Counted from the stretch's first letter, positions 18,370-28,027 are shown. The stretch is 64,000 nt of DNA from Fischerella muscicola SAG 1427-1 = PCC 73103 (GCF_000317245.1 NZ_AJLJ01000176.1:1-64000); one strand, 5' to 3'. The notes: generated by a model not told the origin, from the letters alone. Translations and numbers: made by a program.

Positions 18370-18915
18370 ATGAAATGGAAGCAGTCTTATCATGGCTGGT
18401 TGATTGAAATTATACAAATGCCAACAGGATATTTATTTCAGTGTTGGATGCCAGATGAAAAGACTGGGTTTAGCGATCGCCAGATTTATCCGACTTTTGT
18501 GCAAGCTTTAACAGCAGCTAAGAAACGGGCTGATTTAGAAGCTGTGAGTCTGGCACTCATCCGTTTTCTCAAGCAATCTTACCAGTGGTGCAGTCTTAGC
18601 TCTGATGAATATAAGGCTTTGGAAAAGTCTATTTTCAACTTTGTTCAACAAGCTAGTAGAACTCAAATGCAAAACTCTTCGGCATTGCTGATAGAAAACC
18701 AAATTTTGTGTTTCTACAAAAACACAACTAGTCAGATTCAAATTATTCGCATCTCAAATATTGCTCACTCCTACTTTGAGCAAGTAGTTTTTCCTGGGGA
18801 ACAGATGCTGTTTGAAGCTTTTCCCCAGGCAGAGTTAGAAATTCATATGGATAGTACAACGGGTGCAACTTTAACTAATAAAATTCTTTGTTCCAATTTA
18901 CAAGTTTATGGCTGA
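18370..18915 (+). CDS. Two-part protein with C-terminal DUF1830
   Basis: A 181-residue protein. The first 100 residues (YHGWLIEIIQMPTGYLFQCW, then a helical stretch) are an uncharacterised module. Residues from about 105 (NQILCFYKNTTSQIQIIRIS, then YFEQVVFPGEQMLFEAFP and LEIH) match the DUF1830 pattern seen alone in the 56211-56603 gene. DUF1830 function is unknown. No signal or membrane segment. It follows the regulator gene by 248 bases, which include short repeats, so linkage to the two-component pair is uncertain. Confidence 0.75.
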   Translation: MKWKQSYHGWLIEIIQMPTGYLFQCWMPDEKTGFSDRQIYPTFVQALTAAKKRADLEAVSLALIRFLKQSYQWCSLSSDEYKALEKSIFNFVQQASRTQMQNSSALLIENQILCFYKNTTSQIQIIRISNIAHSYFEQVVFPGEQMLFEAFPQAELEIHMDSTTGATLTNKILCSNLQVYG

Positions 18916-19067
18916 TTTTACATACCTTTGTCATGAGTTATATAAATGGCGCGATCGCATAGCGCGTCCAAATATACACAACACCTGCCAGCTAAAGATT
19001 TTATCAGGCGATCGCGGTTCTGGCAGGACTGTACGCTAGTTGTAATAATAAACACTAAAATTATACA

Positions 19068-20057
19068 TCAAATCTGCGTAAATCCTGGGCGCGACAAAAA
19101 CCAGTTTACGGCATTTTGGAGAGCTATCCTCAGAGGAGACTGAGGTAAACCCAATTCTTGCACAGCCTTAGAAGCATCATAGAACATAGTTTGCGTCGCC
19201 ATACGCACACCATCTAGGGGAACAGATGGTGTTTTTCCTAAAGAAGCCAGAATTTTTTCATCAAACCAGGCTACACCCAGGGGTATGCAAGCAGGTATAG
19301 CCCTTTGCGGCGATTGCAAGCCTGTAATCTCAGCAAGTTGATCGAGTAGTTGTTTGAGCGTGAGATTTTGGTGTCCTAAAATATAGCGATCGCCAGATTT
19401 ACCTTTTTGTAAAGCGAGCAAATGTCCCTTCGCCACATCTTGCACATCGATAAAATTCAGTCCTGTGTGCATATAAAAAGGCATTTGTCGTCGCAAAAAC
19501 CGTACAATAATATCTCCTGTGGGTGTTGGCTTGATATCCCAAGCTCCAATTGGGCTACTAGGATTGACTATAACTACATCCTGACCACTTTTAGCTGCCT
19601 GCATCGCTTCTTGTTCAGCCCAAAACTTAGACTTTTTGTAGTCACCAACCAGTTTTTTTACAGGACTTTGGTAAGTTTCATCTACAACTTTACCACCAAG
19701 CCCCGCTCCAATCGCCGCTACGGAACTGGTATAAACTGTTCTAGCAATTTCAGCTTTCTTTGCAGCCGCTAGAACATTGCGCGTCCCCAAAACATTGTGA
19801 TGATACAGTGCTTCTCGGTCTTTTTGCCAAAGAGAATAGTGAGCAGCGACGTGAAAAAGGTACTGACAACCTCGCATTTGCTGCCATAATTCTGGGTGAT
19901 TTAAATCACCTTTGACAATTTCCACATTAAGATTTTGGAGATTGTCGAGTTGGCTACTAGGACGCACTAACGCCCTAACAGTGTATCCTTCTGCTAAAAG
20001 TAACCGCACTAAGTTCGCGCCAACAAAACCAGTACCACCTGTAACAAATACACGCAT
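19068..20057 (-). CDS. hpnA: HpnA-like NAD-dependent sugar epimerase/reductase
   Basis: An extended SDR of 329 residues. VFVTGGTGFVGANL binds the nucleotide, YKKSK is the catalytic YxxxK, and the substrate half (SSPIGAWDIKPTPTGDII) is the pattern of hopanoid-associated sugar epimerases. These act in side-chain tailoring of bacteriohopanepolyols. I chose the ATG at 20057 because it overlaps the TGA of the upstream pump gene (TGATG), favouring translational coupling. Dihydroflavonol reductase-like SDRs are the alternative. Confidence 0.8.
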   Translation of the reverse strand: MRVFVTGGTGFVGANLVRLLLAEGYTVRALVRPSSQLDNLQNLNVEIVKGDLNHPELWQQMRGCQYLFHVAAHYSLWQKDREALYHHNVLGTRNVLAAAKKAEIARTVYTSSVAAIGAGLGGKVVDETYQSPVKKLVGDYKKSKFWAEQEAMQAAKSGQDVVIVNPSSPIGAWDIKPTPTGDIIVRFLRRQMPFYMHTGLNFIDVQDVAKGHLLALQKGKSGDRYILGHQNLTLKQLLDQLAEITGLQSPQRAIPACIPLGVAWFDEKILASLGKTPSVPLDGVRMATQTMFYDASKAVQELGLPQSPLRIALQNAVNWFLSRPGFTQI

Positions 20058-22810
20058 CAACTTATCTCTCTCTTACCGTAGCGAGGAAACCAATCATCGA
20101 GCCAAGCATACACGACTGGTACAACAATTAAACTCAAGATCGTTGAACTCACCAACCCACCTGCGATCGCTACAGCCATTGGCGATCGTAATTCTGAACC
20201 TGCTCCCAAACCCAAAGCGATGGGTAGCATACCTAAAATTGTCGATGCTGTAGTCATCATAATTGGGCGCAGGCGCATTGGCCCAGCTTGGAGAATCGCA
20301 TCTGTACGTTTTAAACCAGAGTCTCGTAACTGGTTAATGCAGTCTACAATCAGAATGGCATTTTTGTTAGCTAGACCCAGCAAAAAGACAAAGCCAATCA
20401 ACGAGATCATGCCAAAGTCGCTTTTAGTGGCTACTAGGGCCATCATGGCTCCTACTAAAGCTAAAGGCAGAGAAATGCCAATGACTACCGGATCTACCCA
20501 ACTCCGGAATAGAGCAATCAATACAACGATAATACACAATACTGACAATGCCAGAGTAGTGCCGAAACTGCGGAAAACTTCGCCACTGCGCTCAGAGTCA
20601 CCCCCTAAATTCAAACTGACACCAGCAGGAATTACAGTCTGAGCTTGAGCTACTAACTGATCAGTAGCATCACCTAGAGGTAAATCCTTGCCAAGATTGG
20701 CGCTAATATAAGCAACCCGTTGACTATTCAAACGTTCGATGTGAGAAACTTTTTCTGGTGTATTTGTTGTACCTGTAACTGTAACGTCAGCAAATCCTGG
20801 TAATTTTTGCATCCGTTCTTGGATGGTTTTGGCAGTTTTACTTAAACTGTTGAGATCGTTACCTTTTAATGCTACTTCTAAAGGTTTTTGAGTACCAGAA
20901 TCCACAAATTGGATATCTTCAACGCCAATCGTCACACCCTCTAATTTCGGCAAATCGGAACGAAATTGATCTTGTAATTCTGAAGTTTTGATCGTGTGGT
21001 CATTTTTGAGTTTGACGTAAAGCCTACCTTTATTTGGTTCCCCCTCACGCGTACCCACAACAGTAAATACTGTCTCGACTTCTGGTGATTTTCTCACTAC
21101 TTCCTCTAGTTTCTTGCCTACCTCAAGAGAGTTATTCAAAATAGTTGCGATCGGAGATTCTGAAGGGAGAAGAGATGAGACTGACTCGGAGACACTCAGA
21201 CGGGGTGAGGTAGAAAATTCAGAAACAAAATTCTCCGCGTCTGGACTTCCCAGTGTGCCAGTATCTTCTGCTCCTTGTCCCAACTCTGAGAAATTCGGTA
21301 AGGCTGTGGTATAAACTATATTGAATTCACCCCGATCTAGTTTGGGAATAAACCCTTTGGGAACTAGGGGAATCAAGGCTATACCTGCAACAAAACTCAG
21401 CACAGCTAAACCTATGACTATGGCACGATGATTGAGTGACCAATTCAGCAAATTTCGGTAACCTTGGGCAAAATTCAACCATTTTCTTCCTTCGCGACGT
21501 CTAGAATCTAAAGGCTTGGGTTTGAGCCAGTAGATAGCTAAAACTGGTGATAAAGTCCGAGCAATTAATAAAGAAGCTAGCATGGCTGCGGAAACAGTGA
21601 TCCCAAAGGGCTTGAAAAATTGACCAATGACTCCACCCATTAAACCTATAGGTAGAAACACGGCAACTGCTGTAAAAGTTGCTGCTGTCACTGTCAAGCC
21701 AATCTCATTCGTAGCTAAAGAAGCAGCTTGTCGGGGATGTTCTCCGTCCTCCATGTGCCGCATAATGTTTTCGACATCAACGATCGCATCATCAACAATA
21801 CTCCCAATCACCAAAGCTAGAGCCAATAGTGTAATTGTCTCTAGGTTGAAGCCAAAGCTGGCCATGACAATAAAAGTTGCTAACAAAGATATGGGAATCG
21901 CCAATGCAGAAATCAGAGTCGCTCGCCAATTCCACAAAAACGGAAAAATTACGATTACTGCCAAGATTATGGCTTCAATTAAAGCATCAATGGTGGCGTT
22001 GGTGGCTTTGCGGATATACTCTGCTTGTGTAGCAGCCAGGGTAAGTTTAACATCGCTGAACTTGGAGCGTAGATTTTGCACCTGGTTCTCCACCTGGGAA
22101 ACCACTTCCAAGGTATTAGCATCACCACGTTTGATCACCTGCATCGCCAGAGCATCTTTACCGTTGAATCTGACTAATGTTGCTCCTTGTTGAGTGACAG
22201 CAGTGGTGTTTGGATCAGATGTTGCTGAGGAAGATGTCGCAGGAGCGCCCAAAAGTGCAACTTTTAATACTCCTGCTTGTTTCGCGATCGCAGGGATAAT
22301 TTGCTCGTTAGTTAACTTAATCAGTTCTGTTAAACTTCGCGATGGACTTTCTATGGCGTAACTAACAGCAGCCGACTCATTCAGTCTAATGGGAATAATA
22401 TTAAAAGATGAACCCTCTGGTAGAGATGCTTGTTTGAGTTCTGTTTCTACCTTTTCACTAGACTTTTCCAGATCAGTACCAACAGCAAAAGACAAACTTA
22501 CAACTGTTTGACCAGGATATATAGACGAACGAATTTCATCAAGTCCTTCTAAAGAATTAAGGCGCTGTTCTATGGGTTGGGTGAGCTTTGCTTCTGTATC
22601 CAAAGCAGTCGAAAGTGGAGTAGTAGCATTTACCACTACCACCGGAAAGGTAATATCTGGAAACAAAGCATACTTGAGGGAACTAAAAGCTAGTATTCCC
22701 GCGATCATCACAGCTAACCAAAAACTCACCGTCAGTCGGGGATGTTGAATCGCTAATTTGGAGATATTAAAGCGCTCACGGAGAGAATTAGAGCGATTTG
22801 GTTTTACCAT
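20057..22810 (-). CDS. RND-family efflux permease (HAE1/AcrB-like)
   Basis: A 917-residue inner-membrane proton antiporter, somewhat shorter than the usual 1,030-1,060. TM1 is near residues 27-47, the proton-relay aspartate pair is in GSIVDDAIVDVEN, and the C-terminal half repeats the fold (GFVFLLGLANKNAIL). The first periplasmic porter domain appears complete; the second is abbreviated. About 40 residues near 507-553, rich in Ser, Glu and Gly, read like translated intergenic repeat rather than pump. No membrane-fusion gene is adjacent. It is translationally coupled to the hpnA-like gene, which raises the possibility of lipid export rather than drug efflux. Confidence 0.88.
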   Translation of the reverse strand: MVKPNRSNSLRERFNISKLAIQHPRLTVSFWLAVMIAGILAFSSLKYALFPDITFPVVVVNATTPLSTALDTEAKLTQPIEQRLNSLEGLDEIRSSIYPGQTVVSLSFAVGTDLEKSSEKVETELKQASLPEGSSFNIIPIRLNESAAVSYAIESPSRSLTELIKLTNEQIIPAIAKQAGVLKVALLGAPATSSSATSDPNTTAVTQQGATLVRFNGKDALAMQVIKRGDANTLEVVSQVENQVQNLRSKFSDVKLTLAATQAEYIRKATNATIDALIEAIILAVIVIFPFLWNWRATLISALAIPISLLATFIVMASFGFNLETITLLALALVIGSIVDDAIVDVENIMRHMEDGEHPRQAASLATNEIGLTVTAATFTAVAVFLPIGLMGGVIGQFFKPFGITVSAAMLASLLIARTLSPVLAIYWLKPKPLDSRRREGRKWLNFAQGYRNLLNWSLNHRAIVIGLAVLSFVAGIALIPLVPKGFIPKLDRGEFNIVYTTALPNFSELGQGAEDTGTLGSPDAENFVSEFSTSPRLSVSESVSSLLPSESPIATILNNSLEVGKKLEEVVRKSPEVETVFTVVGTREGEPNKGRLYVKLKNDHTIKTSELQDQFRSDLPKLEGVTIGVEDIQFVDSGTQKPLEVALKGNDLNSLSKTAKTIQERMQKLPGFADVTVTGTTNTPEKVSHIERLNSQRVAYISANLGKDLPLGDATDQLVAQAQTVIPAGVSLNLGGDSERSGEVFRSFGTTLALSVLCIIVVLIALFRSWVDPVVIGISLPLALVGAMMALVATKSDFGMISLIGFVFLLGLANKNAILIVDCINQLRDSGLKRTDAILQAGPMRLRPIMMTTASTILGMLPIALGLGAGSELRSPMAVAIAGGLVSSTILSLIVVPVVYAWLDDWFPRYGKREIS
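21150..21290. repeat. Intergenic-type repeat inside the RND gene
   Basis: Coding-strand text such as GGGACAAGGAG, GACGCGGAG, TCACCCCGTCT and CTCCGAGTCAG resembles the low-complexity cassettes between genes in this window and the insert at 41535-41690. It stays in frame and encodes a Ser/Glu-rich loop between PNFSELG and NNSLEVGKK. Confidence 0.55.
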
Positions 22811-23077
22811 TATGACTAAGACTATTGCTTGTTTTTGATTTTAGGGTTAATGACGCCCCACACAAAAGTATGGTCTCACGTCCATACTCTTTCTACTTCA
22901 CCATACAGATATATAAATGTGGTCAGTTACACAAATAACAGACTAGTGTTTTATTTTACCGTTACTCCGATATATTTAGCCTAGCACCGCACAGACGAAG
23001 CAAATTCACGCAGGATGACTTTGTTACGGTGTAGGAGCTAAAAAACTACGCATTTCAATAACCATCGGAGTTTGAGG

Positions 23078-23809
23078 GTGAAGTCAAAAGTATCAATGTT
23101 TAATCAAACATCCATCCAAGCAATCCTGGTTTGTCAAGGCGCAGAGTACCAAGCTGTGTGTAGAGGCTTAAGCCGTGTCAGTGGCTATAAACCCCTAGTA
23201 ATTCCTATACCTGTAGGCGGCAAACATGTACACACATACTTACAAAAAAGTCAAGAAATAAAAGATATTCTGAATCATCCACAATCCAAAATATTAGTGA
23301 TGGGTTTGTGTGGCAGTCTCCAACCCCGCTATCAAGTAGGGGATATTGTACTCTACGCAGATTGTATTTATCAGCAAAATATTGGTGAGATTTTGATCTC
23401 TGAATGTGATTCAACTTTGACAGCATTTTTACAACATAATCTTAAAGAAAAAGCTGCTGTTGTCAAAGCATTCACAAGCGATCGCATGATTTGGTTGAGT
23501 AGTGAAAAACGCCATCTCGGTCAAATCTTAGCAGCCGATGTTGTTGACATGGAAGGATATGCTATTTTGGAATTTTTCAAATCAACTGGGCTAGGGGTGG
23601 GAATGGTGCGGGTAGTAAGTGATGGATGCTTACGCAATTTACCAAACCTAAATTCGACGCTGAATGCTGATGGTTCGCTTCAGCCTTTGTCTTTGGCTAT
23701 AGCTATGCTGAAACAACCCTTTGCTGCAACTAGATTGGTTCGAGGTGCTTTACAGGGACTGCAAGTATTAGAGGAAGTGACAACTTGTTTATTTCAAAAA
23801 ACTAAATAA
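23078..23809 (+). CDS. Nucleoside phosphorylase, HpnG-like
   Basis: A 244-residue member of the purine nucleoside phosphorylase/MTA nucleosidase fold. VMGLCGSLQPRYQVGDIV gives the phosphate/ribose region, and DMEGYAILEF followed by VRVVSDG contains the conserved glutamate and the catalytic aspartate. Hopanoid-associated phosphorylase HpnG removes adenine from adenosylhopane. The divergent hpnA-like gene nearby favours that role over nucleoside salvage. GTG at 23078 has GGAG 7 bases upstream; ATG at 23096 is an alternative start. Confidence 0.7.
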   Translation: MKSKVSMFNQTSIQAILVCQGAEYQAVCRGLSRVSGYKPLVIPIPVGGKHVHTYLQKSQEIKDILNHPQSKILVMGLCGSLQPRYQVGDIVLYADCIYQQNIGEILISECDSTLTAFLQHNLKEKAAVVKAFTSDRMIWLSSEKRHLGQILAADVVDMEGYAILEFFKSTGLGVGMVRVVSDGCLRNLPNLNSTLNADGSLQPLSLAIAMLKQPFAATRLVRGALQGLQVLEEVTTCLFQKTK

Positions 23810-23862
23810 AAGACGAAGGATAAAAAGTGAAAATATTGACTTCACCTTTTACCCTTCACTCT

Positions 23863-24909
23863 TCACCCTTTATTTGATTCTTCTGGGACAATATCTACTA
23901 ATAGCTTGCGATTGTTACGCAAAACAGTTAGTTGCGATCGCACTCCGACACGTTCTGGTGTTAAAAACTTTTGCAAGTCTTCGATTCCGCGCAGTGGTGA
24001 ATTATTAAAACCAACTATGACATCTCCTTGCAGCAAACCAGCTTTTTTCGCCGGACTATTTGGTTCAACGTGCATCACAAAAATACCAGTGTCCACAGCT
24101 AATTCGTTAAATAGCATGATGCGACGGGAAATTTGCACATTTTGTCCACCGATACCAATGTAACCACGCTGGACTTGACCATACCTCATTAAAGTCGGGA
24201 TGACCATTTTGGCTGTGTTAATCGGTACTGCAAAACAAATTCCTTGTGCTGCCATGACAATAGCAGTATTTACACCAATAACTTCACCGTGAGAAGTAAC
24301 TAAAGGCCCACCAGAATTACCGGGGTTTAAAGCAGCATCAGTTTGGATAATATTTTCAATCACTTTACCAGAACGGGATTGAAAGGAACGTCCTAATGCA
24401 CTAATCACTCCAGTTGTTACTGTTGTTTGAAAACCATAAGGATGACCGATCGCGATCGCTAACTGACCGACTCGCAAGGCTTGGGAATCACCAAAACGTG
24501 CAGCGATCAAATTTGGCGCATGAATTCTAATTACTGCCAAATCTGTATCAGGATCATCACCAATCATTTCGGCATCGTAACTGCGACCATCAGAGAGTGT
24601 AACCTGAATTTTTGATGCACCGTGTATAACATGACTATTAGTAAGAATATAGCCATCTTGAGTGAAGAGCAATCCAGAACCATTGCCACGTACTTCTTGA
24701 GTTAAAGGTTGATAATTGCGCCCACGTCCTGTCATCCATTTTTGCACATCAATATTAACAACCGTAGGACTAACTTTTTCCACTACATTGATAACAGCTT
24801 GCGAATAAGCATCAAGAAGTTGTTCATCAGTTTTTGGGTTGTTTTGTGGCGATCGCGAATTATCAGGGGCAAAATTATCGTTTGATACCCATCCCAAATT
24901 TCTGAACAT
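23863..24909 (-). CDS. HtrA/Deg-type trypsin-like serine protease with PDZ
   Basis: A 348-residue S1C protease. The triad is visible as H in ILTNSHVIHGA, D in DPDTDLAVIRI and S in NPGNSGGPLV. A single PDZ domain (PAKKAGLLQGDVIVGFNN) follows. Deg proteases degrade misfolded envelope or thylakoid proteins. No signal peptide or membrane anchor is seen in the first 60 residues, unlike most cyanobacterial HhoA/HhoB/HtrA, so this copy may be cytoplasmic or the start may lie elsewhere. Confidence 0.9.
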   Translation of the reverse strand: MFRNLGWVSNDNFAPDNSRSPQNNPKTDEQLLDAYSQAVINVVEKVSPTVVNIDVQKWMTGRGRNYQPLTQEVRGNGSGLLFTQDGYILTNSHVIHGASKIQVTLSDGRSYDAEMIGDDPDTDLAVIRIHAPNLIAARFGDSQALRVGQLAIAIGHPYGFQTTVTTGVISALGRSFQSRSGKVIENIIQTDAALNPGNSGGPLVTSHGEVIGVNTAIVMAAQGICFAVPINTAKMVIPTLMRYGQVQRGYIGIGGQNVQISRRIMLFNELAVDTGIFVMHVEPNSPAKKAGLLQGDVIVGFNNSPLRGIEDLQKFLTPERVGVRSQLTVLRNNRKLLVDIVPEESNKG

Positions 24910-25289
24910 AATTTGTCAATCCTATCATTTTACAGGCAGAGATCAAGTGAGGAGGTGGGAATGTGGTGAGTGTAGGAGGATAAGCGAGAAAACAGAAAAC
25001 CAACCACTAACCACCAACAGCCAACCATCAACTATGTCCTTATTTCCTGATTCTGACAAAAATTTTTTAGTTTTGACAAAAGGAACGTTTTGTGTGGGAT
25101 TTTGCGATCGCAATAAATTTTACTGACAGACAAGATCCCCGACTTCTCAACAGAAGTCGGGGATCTGGGCTTTGCGATTCTCATAACTCACAAATATACC
25201 AAAAAAGTAGGTTATATTGAACGCAAAAAACCTAACCTACTCTTTAAATATGCTCAAATTTTCCCCAATCCCCGATTCCTAATCCCTAA
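24910..25289. other. Spacer with palindromic repeat
   Basis: About 380 bases between two minus-strand genes. It holds AACCAACCACTAACC-type simple sequence at 25000-25035, the 34-bp palindrome at 25133-25166 and AT-rich DNA. No reading frame looks like protein. Confidence 0.5.
25133..25166. repeat. 34-bp palindrome, AGATCCCCGACTT family
   Basis: Arms AGATCCCCGACTTCT and its complement around a CAAC loop. The core is the same as that of the element splitting the RelE gene at 1707-1739, but the outer terminal repeats of that element are not recognisable here. Confidence 0.75.
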
Positions 25290-25787
25290 TCAAAACCTCA
25301 AACCGACACCACCTTGCAAAGAGAAAGTTGTACCCCCACCCCGCAAAGCATCAAAGCCAATAATGGCATTACCAAAAAGCACAGTATTACTATTAGGTAC
25401 AACATAATCAATACCCGGCTGCAAAGCAAAGCTAATTTTATTACCAACGGGTGAAGGCGTATCACCACCAGCAAAAATTAGCCCAGCTCCTAAATAAGCA
25501 TCAGTTTGCCAATTTAGCGGAAAATCATAGGAAACTGTTGGTACGATCGCGATGTTATTAGCCAAAAAAGCCTGACCGCGAAAGGAAACTGGTGTTTCCA
25601 AAAGCTTGTAACGGAAGGCTACAACCCCACCAATTTGAGTACCATCTGCAAAACCAACCGCAGGCCCAACACCCACGTAACTACCATACGCTGCTTGAGC
25701 ATGTGCTGGTTGGCTAAATTGGCTCAAACTCAAAATTGAACTAGCCACAGCCACAAACACAGATATTAAATACTTCAGACGCTTCAT
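25290..25787 (-). CDS. Secreted beta-barrel-like outer-membrane protein
   Basis: A 165-residue protein. Residues 1-30 form a signal peptide ending PAHA before Q31. The mature part has alternating hydrophobic and glycine-rich strands (YGSYVGVGPAVGF, VAFRYKLLE, DAYLGAGLIFAGG) and ends GGVGLRF with a terminal phenylalanine, as outer-membrane barrels do. Function is unknown. Confidence 0.75.
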   Translation of the reverse strand: MKRLKYLISVFVAVASSILSLSQFSQPAHAQAAYGSYVGVGPAVGFADGTQIGGVVAFRYKLLETPVSFRGQAFLANNIAIVPTVSYDFPLNWQTDAYLGAGLIFAGGDTPSPVGNKISFALQPGIDYVVPNSNTVLFGNAIIGFDALRGGGTTFSLQGGVGLRF

Positions 25788-25876
25788 TTCCCGACTCTCC
25801 TCACACTGATTTTTATTGGTGGTTGGTGGTTATTAACCATGTCCCATGCCCCATGCCCCATGCCCAATTCCCGAAC

Positions 25877-28027
25877 CTACGGACACCGTGGATGAATACC
25901 ACCTTGAGTACAAATGTAAGCTAATTGTTTGGGGTCTAAATTTTTTACTTGGCTAAAATCCACTCCTTTAACTACGGCAGATTGTGAACCTGTAGATGGA
26001 GTTTGAACAAATTGATCGGCTGGATCTTGTTTAGCAGGTAAGAAAATAGCGCCTTGAAAATCAGCTTCTGTGAGATTTGCTCCCCGTAAATCAGCAAGAC
26101 TCAAATCGGCATTTCGGAAGTTGACACCCGTCAGGTTAGCAGAACGGAAATTAGCATTGGTTAAGCGAGTTGCACTGAGGTTAGCATTGGTGAGGTCTGC
26201 ACGTTGCAAATTTGCTCCTGATAAGTCTGCTGCTTGCCAATCAGTTTTGCTCAAGTTGGCAAAGGGTAATTGCGTACCAATCGCAATGACACGACCCAAG
26301 CGAGCAGCATATAAATCAGCATCGTTAAATATAGCTTCGCTCAAATCTGCCCCGGTAAGGCTGACATTTTCTAAAACTGCACTACTGACATCAGCACCCA
26401 TTAATTGAGCGCTGCTCAAGTTGGCACCAACTAGACGTGCATTAGATAATTTCGCTCCCCTTAAGTTAGCGCGGCTGAAATCTGTACCCACCATCAAGAC
26501 ACGGCTGAGATTAGCTTCGCTGAGATTGGCTTGTTTAAGTTGAGCGCCATTTAAATTGGCAATCCAATCATCGAAGGTATCCCAACGTCCATCGTCACCT
26601 ACTCCCCGGAAGCTACTGCCTTTGAGACTAGCAAAGGAAAGATTTGCTCCTTTGAAATTGACTCCTGATAGATCAGCTTTATCTAGTGCCAAGTTAAATA
26701 TAGGACGATCTGCGGCACCGTATTGAAACAATTGAGCGCGGCTGAGGTCGAGGTCGTTAACTTTAGCACTATTAACTGCAATAATTTTGTTAATTGCCTG
26801 TTGATTATTCTGCAAGCGCTTCTGTCGCAATTCCCGTTCGGGAGATGGATTGCTGGTTGATTCTAACTCTTCAGCCAAAGACTGATTCATGCGTTTTAAA
26901 TCAGGGATGGCTGGGAGGCCGATATTTATCAAAGCTCGCTCTATTGTCTCGATTTGGCTGGGGTCAGTTTCTCTAGCCAAAAGTTCTACAAGGTATTTGG
27001 TGGCTTGGGGGTCATTGAGAGTACCCATTGCCAAAATAGCATTACGGCGATCTGCATTGCTGACGCCAGAGTTAGGACTTAATTGCTTAATCAGGGCAAG
27101 GAACTGTTGGCTATTACGCTGCTCGGATACCCGTCGATTCTGCTGAGTCTGGATGTATACTTGAGTACCTACAAGTGCTGTCAATACACCAGCCATACTC
27201 AACAGTGCGATCGCCAGCAGGGTCATACTTGGATTACGTTGCAACCATTGCCAAGGATTAGTAGGCGGTTGTGTTCTATCTGTGATCACAACTGAGGCGA
27301 TCGCAGCGTCTTCATCTCCTGTTTCTGTCCACTGAGTCTGCTTTTGCTCCTCTAACTGCGCCGTGAGTGGTTTATTTGCGTCTATGGCGTAAGTACCTGC
27401 AATCACGTCATGGAGTGCGCGTCTTTTTCCCAATGGCAAGCCTCTGGCTTCTAAGAGCATCATCAAACCAGCCACAACAGTGAAAACACCTAAGTTCGGA
27501 AAAGTTGGGCTGTTGCGCCAGAGCATATAAGCTACAGATAAACTCAGAGTCCACCGCCCAATACCTTCTCGCACTAACACAGCCCCCACACCAGGTGGTT
27601 TGCCTTGAGAATTGACAACTCGCACGCCAAACCAGCTTTTGGGAAGGGTGCTACCTGTTTTTGCTAGTAGAAGCAATTGCCAAGCAGAAAGTGTCAGGGG
27701 CGCTAGTATCGCTACTGTCCACAAAAAATTTGTCGCCCAGGCAACATTACGAGTGCCATAGCTTATAGGCAGAGCTAGGGGACGAGCGATTTCTCTTTCT
27801 GTTACAATCAATACAGGGTTCAGTGGCACTCGGTTAAGATCAGTTCTCGTGTTCAGATATGCACCAAGGCTGAAAGGAACTAACCCACTGATCACTACTA
27901 GCGTCATTTCTGTCGCCCAGGCGGCTACACGCCTAGTTGTCAAAGGCAGTAATTTTGGTTTACCTGGTTCATTAGACTGACTAGAACTAGATTGATCATT
28001 ACTTCTCCTCACAATTGGGGTTGCCAT
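25877..28027 (-). CDS. RDD membrane domain fused to HEAT-like and pentapeptide repeats
   Basis: A 716-residue fusion. After a serine-rich start come several hydrophobic helices of an RDD domain (about 35-220). A further helix lies near 275-295. A HEAT-like block (NADRRNAILAMGTLNDPQAT and LVELLARETDPSQIETIERA) and a coiled segment follow. About 250 residues of A(D/N)LXX pentapeptide repeats then form a right-handed beta helix, ending in a cysteine-containing tail. I chose the ATG at 28027 because AAGGGA is 9 bases upstream; codons before it look untranslated. It lies downstream of a small membrane-protein gene, probably in one operon. Confidence 0.85.
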   Translation of the reverse strand: MATPIVRRSNDQSSSSQSNEPGKPKLLPLTTRRVAAWATEMTLVVISGLVPFSLGAYLNTRTDLNRVPLNPVLIVTEREIARPLALPISYGTRNVAWATNFLWTVAILAPLTLSAWQLLLLAKTGSTLPKSWFGVRVVNSQGKPPGVGAVLVREGIGRWTLSLSVAYMLWRNSPTFPNLGVFTVVAGLMMLLEARGLPLGKRRALHDVIAGTYAIDANKPLTAQLEEQKQTQWTETGDEDAAIASVVITDRTQPPTNPWQWLQRNPSMTLLAIALLSMAGVLTALVGTQVYIQTQQNRRVSEQRNSQQFLALIKQLSPNSGVSNADRRNAILAMGTLNDPQATKYLVELLARETDPSQIETIERALINIGLPAIPDLKRMNQSLAEELESTSNPSPERELRQKRLQNNQQAINKIIAVNSAKVNDLDLSRAQLFQYGAADRPIFNLALDKADLSGVNFKGANLSFASLKGSSFRGVGDDGRWDTFDDWIANLNGAQLKQANLSEANLSRVLMVGTDFSRANLRGAKLSNARLVGANLSSAQLMGADVSSAVLENVSLTGADLSEAIFNDADLYAARLGRVIAIGTQLPFANLSKTDWQAADLSGANLQRADLTNANLSATRLTNANFRSANLTGVNFRNADLSLADLRGANLTEADFQGAIFLPAKQDPADQFVQTPSTGSQSAVVKGVDFSQVKNLDPKQLAYICTQGGIHPRCP

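Noticed and set aside
26070-26408. Plus-strand frame opposite the pentapeptide-repeat gene
   Set aside because: Repetitive A(D/N)LXX codons leave the opposite strand open; this is a known artefact.
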